From the NCBI GenBank assembly GCA_913057775.1, contig CAJXOG010000006.1, forward strand, positions 1-64,000: a stretch of DNA of 64,000 nt, in the 5' to 3' direction. A model generated the notes under the pieces. That model saw only the letters and a program-made list of their open reading frames with translations, was not told where the DNA came from and did no database searches. This stretch comes from an uncultured Fodinibius sp. (lineage in GTDB: Bacteria; Bacteroidota; Rhodothermia; Balneolales; Balneolaceae). Shown here piece by piece: positions 6,945 to 15,600 of this stretch (the first letter of the stretch is position 1; each line of letters opens with the position of its first letter). Made by a program: the position numbers and the translations under genes.

Positions 6945-7877
6945 ATGGAAAATCATAAGAATGGTATTCATCACATAACTGCACTGGCGGGAAATGCCCA
7001 ACGGAATGTTGACTTTTATGTGAAGTCGTTGGGGATGCGGTTAGTAAAAAAGTCTGTCAACCAAGATGATCCGGGTACCTACCACCTTTTTTATGGGAAT
7101 GCTGAAGGCTCACCGGGATCCGGGTTCACATTTTTCCCATGGCCAATGGCACGACAAGGTAAACCGGGACTGGGCGAAGCTGTAAAGGTCGCGCTTGCTG
7201 TACCTGAGGACTCAATAAATTATTGGACCGAACATTTTGGAAAAGAGGGAATTGATTTTGATGGACCTTACGATCGGTTTGGGCAACAGGCCGTTGGGAT
7301 TAATGATCCCGACCGCCTTCAACTTGAGCTTGTATTTGATAAGAAGGCTGAGCAACTGCCCGGCTGGGATCAAGGGAAGGTGCCCGCTGAATATGGTATC
7401 CGCGGATTTCGGGGAACAACTCTCCGCCTGAATGAAACAGAACCAACAGCTGATGTGCTGACAAAGGTATTCGGTTTTGAAGAAACAGATCGTACCGAGG
7501 ACGCGCGTCACTACACTACCGATGCCCCTATTGGAGGTTCTGTCATTATTGAAGAAGGCGAAGAAAAACCATCTGCCAATGGTCGGGGGATCATACACCA
7601 TGTAGCTTTTCGGGCAAAAGATGATAATGAGCAAAAGGACATGCGACAAAAGGTTATCGAAATGGGCTTAAATCCTACGGATGTAATTGACCGCCATTGG
7701 TTTCACTCTGTCTATTTTAAATCCCCGGGCGGTGTCCTGTTTGAAATTGCAACTGACGGCCCGGGCTATGATGTAGATGAGGACCCTGATAAACTTGGGC
7801 AGAAACTGATTCTTCCTCCCTGGCTGGAATCCCGACGAGAGATGATCGGAAAAAGGCTGCCGGAAATAAATGTATAA
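6945..7877 (+). CDS. mhqO: Ring-cleaving dioxygenase, VOC/glyoxalase fold (MhqO-like)
   Basis: Start set at ATG 6945 (310 residues). An upstream in-frame start at 6888 would overlap DUF5996 and add an unconserved tail. Two vicinal-oxygen-chelate modules are visible: GIHHITALAGNAQRNVDFYV at the N-terminus and GIIHHVAFRAKD from about residue 218. GVLFEIATDGPG supplies the C-terminal metal-ligand glutamate. Members of the MhqA/MhqE/MhqO group open hydroquinone or catechol-type rings. The adjoining hydrolase and FMN reductase mirror the Bacillus mhqNOD/azoR quinone-response genes. Substrate is inferred. Confidence 0.8.
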   Translation: MENHKNGIHHITALAGNAQRNVDFYVKSLGMRLVKKSVNQDDPGTYHLFYGNAEGSPGSGFTFFPWPMARQGKPGLGEAVKVALAVPEDSINYWTEHFGKEGIDFDGPYDRFGQQAVGINDPDRLQLELVFDKKAEQLPGWDQGKVPAEYGIRGFRGTTLRLNETEPTADVLTKVFGFEETDRTEDARHYTTDAPIGGSVIIEEGEEKPSANGRGIIHHVAFRAKDDNEQKDMRQKVIEMGLNPTDVIDRHWFHSVYFKSPGGVLFEIATDGPGYDVDEDPDKLGQKLILPPWLESRREMIGKRLPEINV

Positions 7878-7902
7878 TTAAAAGGTACATCCAACTACTA
7901 TT

Positions 7903-8577
7903 ATGGCACTATTTCGGGTTGATGCCGATAATCCATTGAAAGGTCCCCATCAAGAATCTGAAATATTTGAACATGGGACCTCTTTATCAGGGGCCAAAGC
8001 AGCTATGATTATGGTGCATGGCCGGGGTGCCAGAGCCAAAAGTATGTTTCCGCTGGCCGATGAATTTGCCCAACCGGACTTTTATTATATTGCGCCACAG
8101 GCAGATCATCATACATGGTATCCCTATTCCTTTTTAGAACCTACGGATAAGAATGAACCGGGTATTTCAAGCGGCTTACTGCTTTTGCATGATCTTCTGG
8201 AATCTGTTGTACAGGCTGACATTCCAAGGGAGAATATTATATTACTCGGTTTTTCACAGGGCGCCTGTTTAGCATCTGAATATGTCGCGCGTCACCCTCA
8301 AAGGCTGGGTGGAGTGGTTGCTTTAAGCGGTGGTCTGATTGGTTCGACTGTTAACCGGGAAAATTATTCTGGCTCTATGAATCAGACACCCGGTTTCATA
8401 GGTTGTAGTGACAATGACCCCCATGTCCCCAGCGAGCGTTTAGAAATAACCGAAGAAGTTTTTGAGAAGCTTAATGCCGATGTTAATAAACAAATTTACA
8501 AAGGTATGGGACATACTATTAATAAAGAAGAAATTAAAGAAGTCCGCGGGATAATGGCAGATATTCTAAGTAAATAA
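7903..8577 (+). CDS. mhqD: Alpha/beta hydrolase, carboxylesterase/phospholipase family (MhqD-like)
   Basis: A 224-residue hydrolase with oxyanion segment MVHGRGA, nucleophile elbow GFSQGA (Ser118), acid DNDPHVP (Asp172) and catalytic histidine GMGHTI (His204). Length and motifs fit the abhydrolase_2/MhqD group, which partners the ring-cleaving dioxygenase in quinone catabolism. It lies 25 bp downstream of the dioxygenase gene in the same orientation, consistent with an operon. No signal peptide, so cytoplasmic. Confidence 0.8.
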   Translation: MALFRVDADNPLKGPHQESEIFEHGTSLSGAKAAMIMVHGRGARAKSMFPLADEFAQPDFYYIAPQADHHTWYPYSFLEPTDKNEPGISSGLLLLHDLLESVVQADIPRENIILLGFSQGACLASEYVARHPQRLGGVVALSGGLIGSTVNRENYSGSMNQTPGFIGCSDNDPHVPSERLEITEEVFEKLNADVNKQIYKGMGHTINKEEIKEVRGIMADILSK

Positions 8578-8711
8578 AGTCACCTTGCCATGCATAATAC
8601 AAGACTATATCCTGTGAAGGAATTTCGTACTACTGTTTTTGTAATGTTGGATTAACCATCATCACAGCGAAAGCAGTATTCAATTAAAACTAAAATTCAC
8701 CTTATCAACAG

Positions 8712-9284
8712 ATGGGAAACTCAGTTAAGAAACAAGATATTGAAATTTTGGCGTTTGCGGGTAGTCTTCGCAAGGGTTCCTACAACAAAGCTGTACTGCA
8801 AGCGGCAAAAGAACTTGCTCCCGAATCAATGCACATCACTATTTTTGATCTTCAGGGAATTCCGCTCTATAACGCGGATGTGGAAGCCCAAGGAGACCCC
8901 GAGCGAGTAGCAGAGTTTAAGGAGGCTATTCGCGAAGCGGATGGACTATTGATTGCAACACCTGAATATAATCATGGAGTACCGGCAGTAACTAAAAATG
9001 CAGTGGATTGGGCTTCACGTCCTGCAAAATCTGCCCCGCTAAATGAAAAACCGGTTGGAATTCTGGGGGCTTCTCCCGGCATGACGGGTTCGGCCCGCGG
9101 CCAGAGCCAGCTGCGACAGGCTTTTGAATTTACCAATTCATACTGCATGCCCCAGCCCGAGATTTTGGTCTTTCGCGCCCACCAGAAATTCGACGATGAG
9201 GGAAATTTAACTGATGAAGCAACTCGAAAATACTTGGGTAAATACTTGGATGCTCTATATGATTGGGTGAATAAATTCATCTGA
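8712..9284 (+). CDS. NAD(P)H-dependent FMN reductase
   Basis: Flavodoxin-like protein of 190 residues. AFAGSLRKGSYNKAVL binds the FMN phosphate and TPEYNHGVPAVTKNAVDW is the conserved isoalloxazine-side motif of the ChrR/YieF/azobenzene-reductase family. Such enzymes reduce quinones by two electrons using NAD(P)H. The position behind mhqO/mhqD-like genes supports a quinone-reductase role in the same detoxification set. A 134-bp gap precedes it, so it may have its own promoter. Confidence 0.85.
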   Translation: MGNSVKKQDIEILAFAGSLRKGSYNKAVLQAAKELAPESMHITIFDLQGIPLYNADVEAQGDPERVAEFKEAIREADGLLIATPEYNHGVPAVTKNAVDWASRPAKSAPLNEKPVGILGASPGMTGSARGQSQLRQAFEFTNSYCMPQPEILVFRAHQKFDDEGNLTDEATRKYLGKYLDALYDWVNKFI

Positions 9285-9312
9285 AAATGATCTGGAAAAC
9301 GTAGGGTGAAAT

Positions 9313-9833
9313 ATGGCAATCCGATCCTTAAAAATTGGAGAGGATGATAACGTGAAAGGACATCCTTTTGCACCGGTACAACTCATTGAATATGGCGATT
9401 ATGAATGTCCCTACAGCCGTAAGGCATACCGATTTGCCCAAATGTTGCTTCGGAAACGAGAAGGACATATCTATTTTCTTTCCGTAACTTTCCTCTTCGC
9501 AACAAACATCCCCATGCACAAATGGCTGCGGAAGCAGCACTCGCTGCCCAAAAACAGGGTCAATTTTAGACCATGCATGATTTGTTGTATAAAAATTGGA
9601 AGCAGTTAATAGTCAAAAAATTATGGAACTTGCTGACCGAATTGATCTTGATATGAGTCAGTTTAAAAATAATTTAGAACAGCGAGAATTTCGTAATCGG
9701 GTTGCCACTGAACTTAAAGAAGGAATATCATACGGCGTGGAAAAAACGACTACGTTTTTTTATCAATGAACGCTTATATAACGGAAAATTGCGTTATAAA
9801 GAACTTCAACAAAGAGTTAATAATTATTTATAA
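9313..9833 (+). pseudogene. DsbA/thioredoxin-fold oxidoreductase remnant
   Basis: The first about 60 residues read as a DsbA-like domain (APVQLIEYGDYECPYSRKAY), with the second cysteine of the usual CPYC motif replaced by serine. The frame then shifts. Homologous-looking pieces continue in other frames: AQMAAEAALAAQKQGQF from about 9515, MELADRIDLDMSQFKNNLEQ from 9624, and FFINERLYNG near 9757-9786. The last ends at TAA 9831-9833. Several indels are needed to join them, so this is a decaying gene, not a sequencing slip. It sits in the quinone-detoxification set directly before ltrA. Confidence 0.75.
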
Positions 9834-9839
9834 AAAGAT

Positions 9840-11024
9840 ATGAATTCTCAAAATACCTCTAATAACATTGGGTGGTTTCAATTGATGACACCCCGAGATC
9901 CGGATGAAGAACATCGGCAAGCCTCATTTCTAGAATTGTTTTTTGATCTCTGTTTTGTAGTTGCCATAGCACAGGCCGCTGCTCAATTACACCATGCTGT
10001 TGCGGAAGGCCACATTGTGTCGGGAATTATCAACTTTTCAATGGTATTCTTTGCCATCTGGTGGGCGTGGATGAACTTTACCTGGTTTGCTTCGGCCTAT
10101 GACAATGATGACATCCCCTTTCGCATTGCTACATTTATACAGATTACCGGAGCTTTAATTTTGGCGGCCGGTGTTCAGCAGGGATTTGTAAATCAAAACT
10201 TTAACACCATATTTATTGGCTACCTCGTGATGCGGATAGCTTTGGCAAGTCTTTGGGTACGAGCTGCTTTCCACGATCTTCCGCGGAAGGCCACAAATTT
10301 ACGCTATGCCATTGGAATATGTGTGGCGATGGTGGGTTGGGGTATCATGTTTGCACTTAATTATTGGCCAGTCTGGGGCTTTGCAATAATGGTGGTAGTG
10401 GAGTTGGCTGTTCCGGCGTGGGCAGAATATGCCGATCGAACACCCTGGCATCCGGGGCATATTGCCGAGCGATACGGTCTTTTAACCATCATTGTATTAG
10501 GTGAGTCAGTGCTTGCAGCTACGAATGCTGTGCAAGTTGCTCTTAATGAACAGGGGGCAGAATTTAATGCACTGCTGGCTGTAATTGTAGGTGGATTACT
10601 TATCCTTTTTTCCTTTTGGTGGCTATATTTTTCCAAATCAGCGCACCAATTTCTTACCTCAAGAAAAAGAGCTTTTATCTGGGGATACGGGCACTACTTT
10701 ATTTTTGCTTCAGTTGCAGCTGTAGGTGCCGGTTTAGCTGTCAATATTGATCAGGTTTCAGCACATACTGCAATAAGCAGTTCTGTAGCTTCGGCCGCTA
10801 TAACTGTTCCTGTTGCCTTATTTCTATTTTTGCTCTGGGGATTTCATATTCGGCCACATCAAACAGGGTGGATTCATGCTGTGCCTTTTCTAGTTGGTTC
10901 GACAGTAATTTTAGCCACAAACTTAATATCTCCTACTATTTTAGTAACAGGCTTACTTACCGTAGGTATTGTAGTTTGCAATGAAATTATTTTTCGGCGT
11001 GATTATATTCTACAAGAAAGTTAG
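9840..11024 (+). CDS. ltrA: Low temperature requirement protein A (LtrA) family membrane protein
   Basis: A 394-residue integral membrane protein with roughly eleven hydrophobic segments. It has the LtrA family N-terminus (FLELFFDLCFVVAIAQAA), the GWFQLMTPRDPDEEHRQA lead-in and the central GHIAERYGLLTIIVLGESVL block. The family was named from a Listeria cold-sensitive mutant and its biochemical function is unresolved. It is the last gene before attC4. The start codon follows only six bases after the dsbA remnant, so it was probably translated from a shared mRNA. Confidence 0.85.
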   Translation: MNSQNTSNNIGWFQLMTPRDPDEEHRQASFLELFFDLCFVVAIAQAAAQLHHAVAEGHIVSGIINFSMVFFAIWWAWMNFTWFASAYDNDDIPFRIATFIQITGALILAAGVQQGFVNQNFNTIFIGYLVMRIALASLWVRAAFHDLPRKATNLRYAIGICVAMVGWGIMFALNYWPVWGFAIMVVVELAVPAWAEYADRTPWHPGHIAERYGLLTIIVLGESVLAATNAVQVALNEQGAEFNALLAVIVGGLLILFSFWWLYFSKSAHQFLTSRKRAFIWGYGHYFIFASVAAVGAGLAVNIDQVSAHTAISSSVASAAITVPVALFLFLLWGFHIRPHQTGWIHAVPFLVGSTVILATNLISPTILVTGLLTVGIVVCNEIIFRRDYILQES

Positions 11025-11074
11025 ATATACAAATACCTCCTATTCCCTTTATTTGCCGTAATTTGAAGATACCA

Positions 11075-11228
11075 TATTGCTAACCCAGCGCATTAACTCG
11101 TTCAGGCCTCCCACCTACGCCAAGGCTTTGGTGGCCACGCGCCATTTCGGATTGACATATAGCAGAAGTACATTTGTTTCAAAATCAACGTTGACGAGCA
11201 CGCCCCTTATACGAAAGGTCTTTAGCCT
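11075..11228 (+). other. attC site 4
   Basis: R'' TAACCCAGCGC is at 11081-11091, L'' GCGCATTAA at 11088-11096, L' TTATACG at 11207-11213 and R' TTTAGCC at 11221-11227. The interior CCACCTACGCC-AAGGCTTTGGTGGCC forms a strong hairpin. It contains ATTAACTCGTT, the left half of the site used by the IS1111-type element in attC1, but not the right half (GACA), and is uninterrupted. Confidence 0.75.
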
Positions 11229-11302
11229 CTATCTCCAAACAGTTCTGAATAAATGAGATATTTTTCTACATTTATATAAAATTCGGTAAAAACCTTTGAG
11301 TT

Positions 11303-11800
11303 ATGCCGCAGATAAGAAAAGAACGAGTAACAGCTGAGGTTAATGACGATTTTGTAGTCTTCCTGATTGGTATGCGAATTAATAGTTTTTGGAAAATACA
11401 TAAATGGATACCCGTTTTTATGGCCATGCCCAGAATGCTAAACGAACTTTCCGAAGATGAAAACTCTGGTTTACTTAGCTTCCGTAATCGATGGGCTGGC
11501 CGTAATTTTGAGGTAATTCAATACTGGAAATCTTTCAAAAAATTACGTGATTACGCTCATGATAAAAACGCTGAACACTTGCCCGCATGGGCTGATTTTA
11601 ATAAAAAAGTTGCAGATGATGGCTCAGTCGGGATCTGGCATGAAACATACTTGGTACAAGAAGATCAGTTTGAAACTGTTTATCAGAATATGCCTGTCCA
11701 TGGTCTTGCTAAAGCAATGGATGTAGTACCTGCAAAAGGGCATATGGAAACAGCTAAGGGAAGACTAGGTAAAAGTGAAAAAGATGAAGATACTGGCTAA
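11303..11800 (+). CDS. DUF4188 family protein
   Basis: A 165-residue protein matching the DUF4188 pattern. Key stretches are VFLIGMRINSFWKIHKW near the start, FEVIQYWKSFKKLRDYAHD in the middle and a late GIWHETYLV. The fold resembles antibiotic-biosynthesis monooxygenase-type ferredoxin-like domains, and related proteins act on small molecules, but the reaction is unknown. It is a sole-gene forward cassette between attC4 and attC5. Its stop codon TAA (11798-11800) is itself part of the attC5 R'' core, the most compact arrangement possible for a cassette gene. Confidence 0.8.
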   Translation: MPQIRKERVTAEVNDDFVVFLIGMRINSFWKIHKWIPVFMAMPRMLNELSEDENSGLLSFRNRWAGRNFEVIQYWKSFKKLRDYAHDKNAEHLPAWADFNKKVADDGSVGIWHETYLVQEDQFETVYQNMPVHGLAKAMDVVPAKGHMETAKGRLGKSEKDEDTG

Positions 11801-11922
11801 CCAGCACTTTTAACAAATACACCTCTCCTATCATGTGCCACTCTTGGTTTTGAGACTCCTCTTTCGTTAGTTACTAATTCAACATTAATCTAAAAACCGG
11901 TTATGCGCAGTGTCATAAGGCA
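11793..11922 (+). other. attC site 5
   Basis: R'' is GGCTAACC (11795-11802), L' TTATGCGC (11901-11908) and R' TCATAAGG (11913-11920). The interior repeats the array motif TTTCGTTAGTTACTAATTCA before AACATTAAT, as in attC2. The first six bases of the cassette core (TTAGCC at 11222) complement GGCTAA here. Confidence 0.7.
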
Positions 11923-11963
11923 ACCATCAGTAAACAATAATAAAAAAAATATTTTCTGCTGTA

Positions 11964-12383
11964 ATGAAATATCAACTCTTAAGCCTCTTGATAATTCTAT
12001 CTTTACTCGTATACTCGGGTTGTGATGAAAATCCAACTAGCACCAAAGAAAAAATATCAAATAACAGTACTCTGATATACCGTGTATCTCAATATGATAA
12101 TATACACTACCCGGAAGACCCAAAAGTTCAAGTTATATATAAAAATTTGGATGGAGAGATAATCGTTGACAGCGTTAAAGCAGATTGGCAAAAAGAGTTT
12201 GACTATAGCTACAATACCACACCAGATTCGCTAGAAAATTTCAAGGCATTTCTAATTGTAAATTATCACGGAGATCGTGTTCCCATTGATAATGAGCTTA
12301 TAGCTGAAGAATCACTAAGCAATATGGTTAACAAAAAATCTTTCTCTATAAAGCTCGAAACAACTTTTAAAATTCAAAACTAG
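11964..12383 (+). CDS. Unknown lipoprotein (139 aa)
   Basis: Type II signal peptide with lipobox VYSGCD (Cys20), followed by a Ser/Thr-rich linker and a compact, probably beta-rich domain (PKVQVIYKNLDGEIIVDSVK, FKAFLIVNYHGD). I do not recognise the family. The alternating hydrophobic pattern would suit an immunoglobulin-like or lipocalin-like sandwich. Sole gene of the cassette between attC5 and attC6. Start ATG 11964 is 43 bp after the attC5 crossover. Confidence 0.65.
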   Translation: MKYQLLSLLIILSLLVYSGCDENPTSTKEKISNNSTLIYRVSQYDNIHYPEDPKVQVIYKNLDGEIIVDSVKADWQKEFDYSYNTTPDSLENFKAFLIVNYHGDRVPIDNELIAEESLSNMVNKKSFSIKLETTFKIQN

Positions 12384-12403
12384 CATACAATAGTTCTAAG
12401 ATT

Positions 12404-12533
12404 GAGTTAACACGTGTATTATAACTCGGACACATTTCGGCCTCCCTTGCTCATTTTGTCTTCTTTGCGTCAAATAGTAAGCTGGAAATTGTAATAACAA
12501 TACGTGCACCCGTTAAGCGCAATGCCATTAGGT
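12404..12533 (+). other. attC site 6
   Basis: R'' GTTAACAC lies around 12406-12413, L' TTAAGCGC at 12513-12520 and R' CATTAGG at 12526-12532. AACTCGGACA at 12423-12432 shows what the intact IS1111 target in attC1 would have looked like. CGTGCACC at 12503-12510 does the same for the IS110 target in attC3. Confidence 0.7.
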
Positions 12534-12557
12534 TGTAACCTCTAAAACCAATAAATC

Positions 12558-12989
12558 ATGGAGTGGTTAAATAACGAGTTGGATAAAAATGAAAGTTATG
12601 TTTTCCAAACTCGTGCTCATAAATCTATTTTCCTCTTGCCACCCCTTTTAATTTTAATCGGCATCATTCTTAACAAAATTTATCTTTATATAGGCATAGC
12701 TGTTTTAATTTTTTGCCTAATTAAATACTATGGTTTGCAATATGTCATTACAGATAAAAGGATGATCATTAAAAAAGGATTTTTTGATATTCAAATTAAA
12801 AGTATTTCAGTAAATGAAATTTACGATGTTATCATTCATCAAACGATAGCCGATAAAGTTTTTGGCTCTGGCTCAATAACCATTTTTAGTGAATCGCGGC
12901 CAAAAGAAAAGTTCAAAGCTCTTAGTAGACCTTATGATTTTCGTCATGCCCTTTACAGCCAATTACCAACAAAACAGAATAACCAATAG
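12558..12989 (+). CDS. PH-domain (bPH_2/DUF304-like) membrane protein
   Basis: 143 residues. Two adjacent hydrophobic segments (about 26-43 and 45-60) are followed by a bacterial PH-like domain (YVITDKRMIIKKGFFDIQIK, VNEIYDVIIHQTIADKVFGSG). YVITDKR and the KxGxx pattern are typical of YdbS/YvbH-type DUF304 proteins, which are membrane-anchored with the PH-like fold on the cytoplasmic side. Ligand unknown. Single-gene cassette, with the start 25 bp after the attC6 crossover. Confidence 0.75.
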   Translation: MEWLNNELDKNESYVFQTRAHKSIFLLPPLLILIGIILNKIYLYIGIAVLIFCLIKYYGLQYVITDKRMIIKKGFFDIQIKSISVNEIYDVIIHQTIADKVFGSGSITIFSESRPKEKFKALSRPYDFRHALYSQLPTKQNNQ

Positions 12990-13002
12990 TTACACGTAAC
13001 CT

Positions 13003-13124
13003 CTAAGTTAACACTGACAGGTCTTGGCTATTTCTTTACCGATCTTATTTTTCTGACTTATCTCTCATCAGTTGCTGAATCAATACCAACCCGTGTACCA
13101 GTTATACGCAAGGTCGTTATAGGG
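13003..13124 (+). other. attC site 7
   Basis: R'' GTTAACAC is at 13007-13014, L' TTATACGC at 13102-13109 and R' GTTATAGG at 13116-13123. The right arm CGTGTACCAGTTATACGCA closely follows attC2 (CGTGTACCGGTTATGCGCC). This is the last well-formed attC in the window. Confidence 0.7.
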
Positions 13125-13614
13125 ATACATTCAAAAAAATCGTGAGTGTTACTCAAGAATTTACTGTCAATTCCAGAAAATGCATCTATCTTAAGAACCA
13201 TATCTGTTCCACATTCTATTGCGCGGAACAATAATGAAAACACAAGATATAGATTGATGTATTGCGGATCGGCTTCAGCTATTCAGAAAAGCGATATCGG
13301 TCTTCTTGGGAGGTTAAGAACAACTTATATCGAATTTTCTATATATGGTTACATATTCACTAGGTTTTTCAGAGTATCCCGACCTAAATTATTCCTCGGT
13401 CTTTTTTCACATATTTAAATAGCTCAAAATTTTAAAAGCAATTCAGATAAAAAGACTATTGACCACACAGACCTCCCTCCCATTCTGCCGTTAACTGTTG
13501 GCATTTTATCTATTCGTTCAGTATCTAACAAATAAATATTCATTCCTGTACCTGCAGCAGATGCAATATCGTTTTTACCACTGATCTAAATATGTACTGC
13601 TAAATCTCTTGCTT
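13125..13614 (+). other. Decayed cassette and attC relic
   Basis: About 490 bp without a convincing gene between attC7 and fbp. An open frame at 13146-13418 (90 codons) has no ribosome-binding site, no recognisable motif and an odd composition, and I do not call it. From about 13470 the sequence resembles an attC interior: GACCTCCCTCCCATTC, then AACAAATAAATATTCATTCC and TGTACCTGCAGCAGATGC. Compare CAACATTCATTCGTGCGC in attC3. Neither core is intact. This looks like a cassette that lost its recombination site. Confidence 0.4.
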
Positions 13615-15579
13615 ATGACTGATGCCGACAATGAGCTACGTTATCTAAAATTACTGGCCCAACAGTATCCCTCCATCCGGGCCGCCTCAACGGAGATTAT
13701 CAATCTCAGTGCCATCCTTGAGCTCCCCAAAGGTACAGAACATTTTATCTCTGATATCCATGGGGAGTACGAATCCTTTTTGCATGTGCTCCGCAACGGC
13801 TCAGGGTCTATAAAGCGAAGGATCGAAGAGATTTTCGAATATACCCTTGACGATCAGGAAAAACGGAATCTGGCCACCCTTATTTATTACCCCGAACAGA
13901 AAATGCCAGCTATTATAAAAGAGATTGACAATCCCGATCAGTGGTATCGAAAAACTCTTTTTCAACTTATCAAACTTTGTCGGGTCTATTCCTCAAAATA
14001 CACACGCAACAAGGTACGCAAAGCCCTGCCGAAGGACTTTAGCTATATTATCGAGGAACTGCTTCACGAGCAGGAAAGCACCCGAAATCGACAGGAATAC
14101 TACAGTAGTATTATTGAATCCATTATTGATACCGACCGTGCGGATGCGTTTATCACGGCATTGGCCCGACTTATTCAGCGACTGACTATCGCGCGGCTGC
14201 ATGTCATCGGCGATGTATACGACCGGGGTCCCGGGGCGCATATCATCATGGATAAACTCATGGATCATCATGCGGTAGACTTCCAGTGGGGCAACCACGA
14301 TATCGTTTGGATGGGAGCGGCGGCCGGTAGCCAAGCTTGCATTGCCAACGTGATCCGTGTTTCTCTGCGCTATGCCAATATGGAGACCATTGAAAACGGC
14401 TACGCCATCAGCATGCTTCCGCTGGTTTCACTGGCTGTAGAGGTTTATGGCGAGGATCCCTGTGAGCTTTTTCGTCCCAAAGAAGCCGACGAAGAATTTA
14501 CTGAGAATGAACAACTGCTGATGGCCCGCATGCAAAAAGCCATCACCATGATTCAGCTAAAGCTGGAGGGTCAAGTTATTCAGCGACAGCCGCAATTCCA
14601 GATGGAAGATCGGCTGCTGCTCGATAAGATTGACTATGAGCAGGGTACCGTTCATCTTAACGGCCATTCCTACCCCCTTTTGGATACCCATCTCCCTACC
14701 ATTGATCCTGAAAATCCCTACGAACTTTCCAAAAAGGAACAAACGGTTATGGAAAAACTCTCCTTATCCTTTAAAAACAGCGAACGTCTTCAGTCGCATG
14801 TGCGATTCCTGTTTTCAAAAGGAAGTATGTACCTGACATACAACGATAACCTGCTCTACCACGGCTGCATTCCCATGACCAAAAGTGGCCGTTTACGTCA
14901 CTTTACCCTTGACGGCAGCAAACACAGCCCCCGTGAATTTATGGATCGCCTGGAACAACTTGCCCGTCAGGGCTATTTTGTAAATGACGAACCTGCGAAA
15001 AAACAGTACGGACTCGACACGATGTGGTACTTATGGAGCGGCTCACAATCTCCACTATTTGGTAAGGATAAAATGGCGACTTTTGAACGCTATTTTATCG
15101 AAGACCCTGAGACCCACAAAGAAGAAATGAATCCATACTATGATCACCGAACCAAAGAAAATGTTATTGATAACATTCTGGAAGAGTTCGGAATCGATCC
15201 TGAAGACGGACATATCATCAATGGTCACGTTCCAGTGAAGGTAACCAAAGGCGAAACCCCAGAAAAAGCCGGCGGCAAGTTGCTGGTCATCGACGGTGGG
15301 TTTGCCAAAGCTTACCAGGAAAAAACCGGAATCGCGGGATACACTCTAATCTACAACTCATTTGGACTCATCCTTGCCGCACACCAGCCTTTTGAATCTA
15401 CACAAAAAGCTATTGAAGAAGAAATTGACATTCACTCTGATACCCGAATCCTAGAACGCAATAATCAGCGCATTCGTGTTTGCGATACCGATAACGGTCA
15501 GGAAATTCAACGTAAAATTAAGAATCTCCAAAAACTGTTGGAAGCCTATCGGTCTGGACTGATTAAAGAGTTATCATAA
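13615..15579 (+). CDS. fbp: Fructose-1,6-bisphosphatase, class III
   Basis: A 654-residue metallophosphatase of the Firmicutes-type (PF06874) FBPase family, which hydrolyses fructose-1,6-bisphosphate in gluconeogenesis in the cytoplasm. Calcineurin-like metal motifs are present: FISDIHGEYESF near residue 43, GDVYDRGPGAH about 198 and WGNHDIVWM about 225. A late histidine motif is IINGHVPVKVTKGE. Length and motif spacing fit the full-length enzyme. ATG 13615 is preferred over an in-frame TTG six bases upstream. This is a housekeeping-type gene, and its position immediately after decayed cassette sequence suggests the array was built beside, or has eroded up to, the core chromosome. Confidence 0.92.
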   Translation: MTDADNELRYLKLLAQQYPSIRAASTEIINLSAILELPKGTEHFISDIHGEYESFLHVLRNGSGSIKRRIEEIFEYTLDDQEKRNLATLIYYPEQKMPAIIKEIDNPDQWYRKTLFQLIKLCRVYSSKYTRNKVRKALPKDFSYIIEELLHEQESTRNRQEYYSSIIESIIDTDRADAFITALARLIQRLTIARLHVIGDVYDRGPGAHIIMDKLMDHHAVDFQWGNHDIVWMGAAAGSQACIANVIRVSLRYANMETIENGYAISMLPLVSLAVEVYGEDPCELFRPKEADEEFTENEQLLMARMQKAITMIQLKLEGQVIQRQPQFQMEDRLLLDKIDYEQGTVHLNGHSYPLLDTHLPTIDPENPYELSKKEQTVMEKLSLSFKNSERLQSHVRFLFSKGSMYLTYNDNLLYHGCIPMTKSGRLRHFTLDGSKHSPREFMDRLEQLARQGYFVNDEPAKKQYGLDTMWYLWSGSQSPLFGKDKMATFERYFIEDPETHKEEMNPYYDHRTKENVIDNILEEFGIDPEDGHIINGHVPVKVTKGETPEKAGGKLLVIDGGFAKAYQEKTGIAGYTLIYNSFGLILAAHQPFESTQKAIEEEIDIHSDTRILERNNQRIRVCDTDNGQEIQRKIKNLQKLLEAYRSGLIKELS

Positions 15580-15600
15580 ACCCATAAATTGGCAAATAAC

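Noticed and set aside
778-13124. Considered CRISPR for the recurring intergenic repeats
   Set aside because: Repeats are 120-150 bp, imperfect, palindromic at the ends and separated by genes; they fit attC sites.
13146-13418. 90-codon frame between attC7 and fbp
   Set aside because: No start signal, no motif, unusual composition; lies in decayed cassette sequence.
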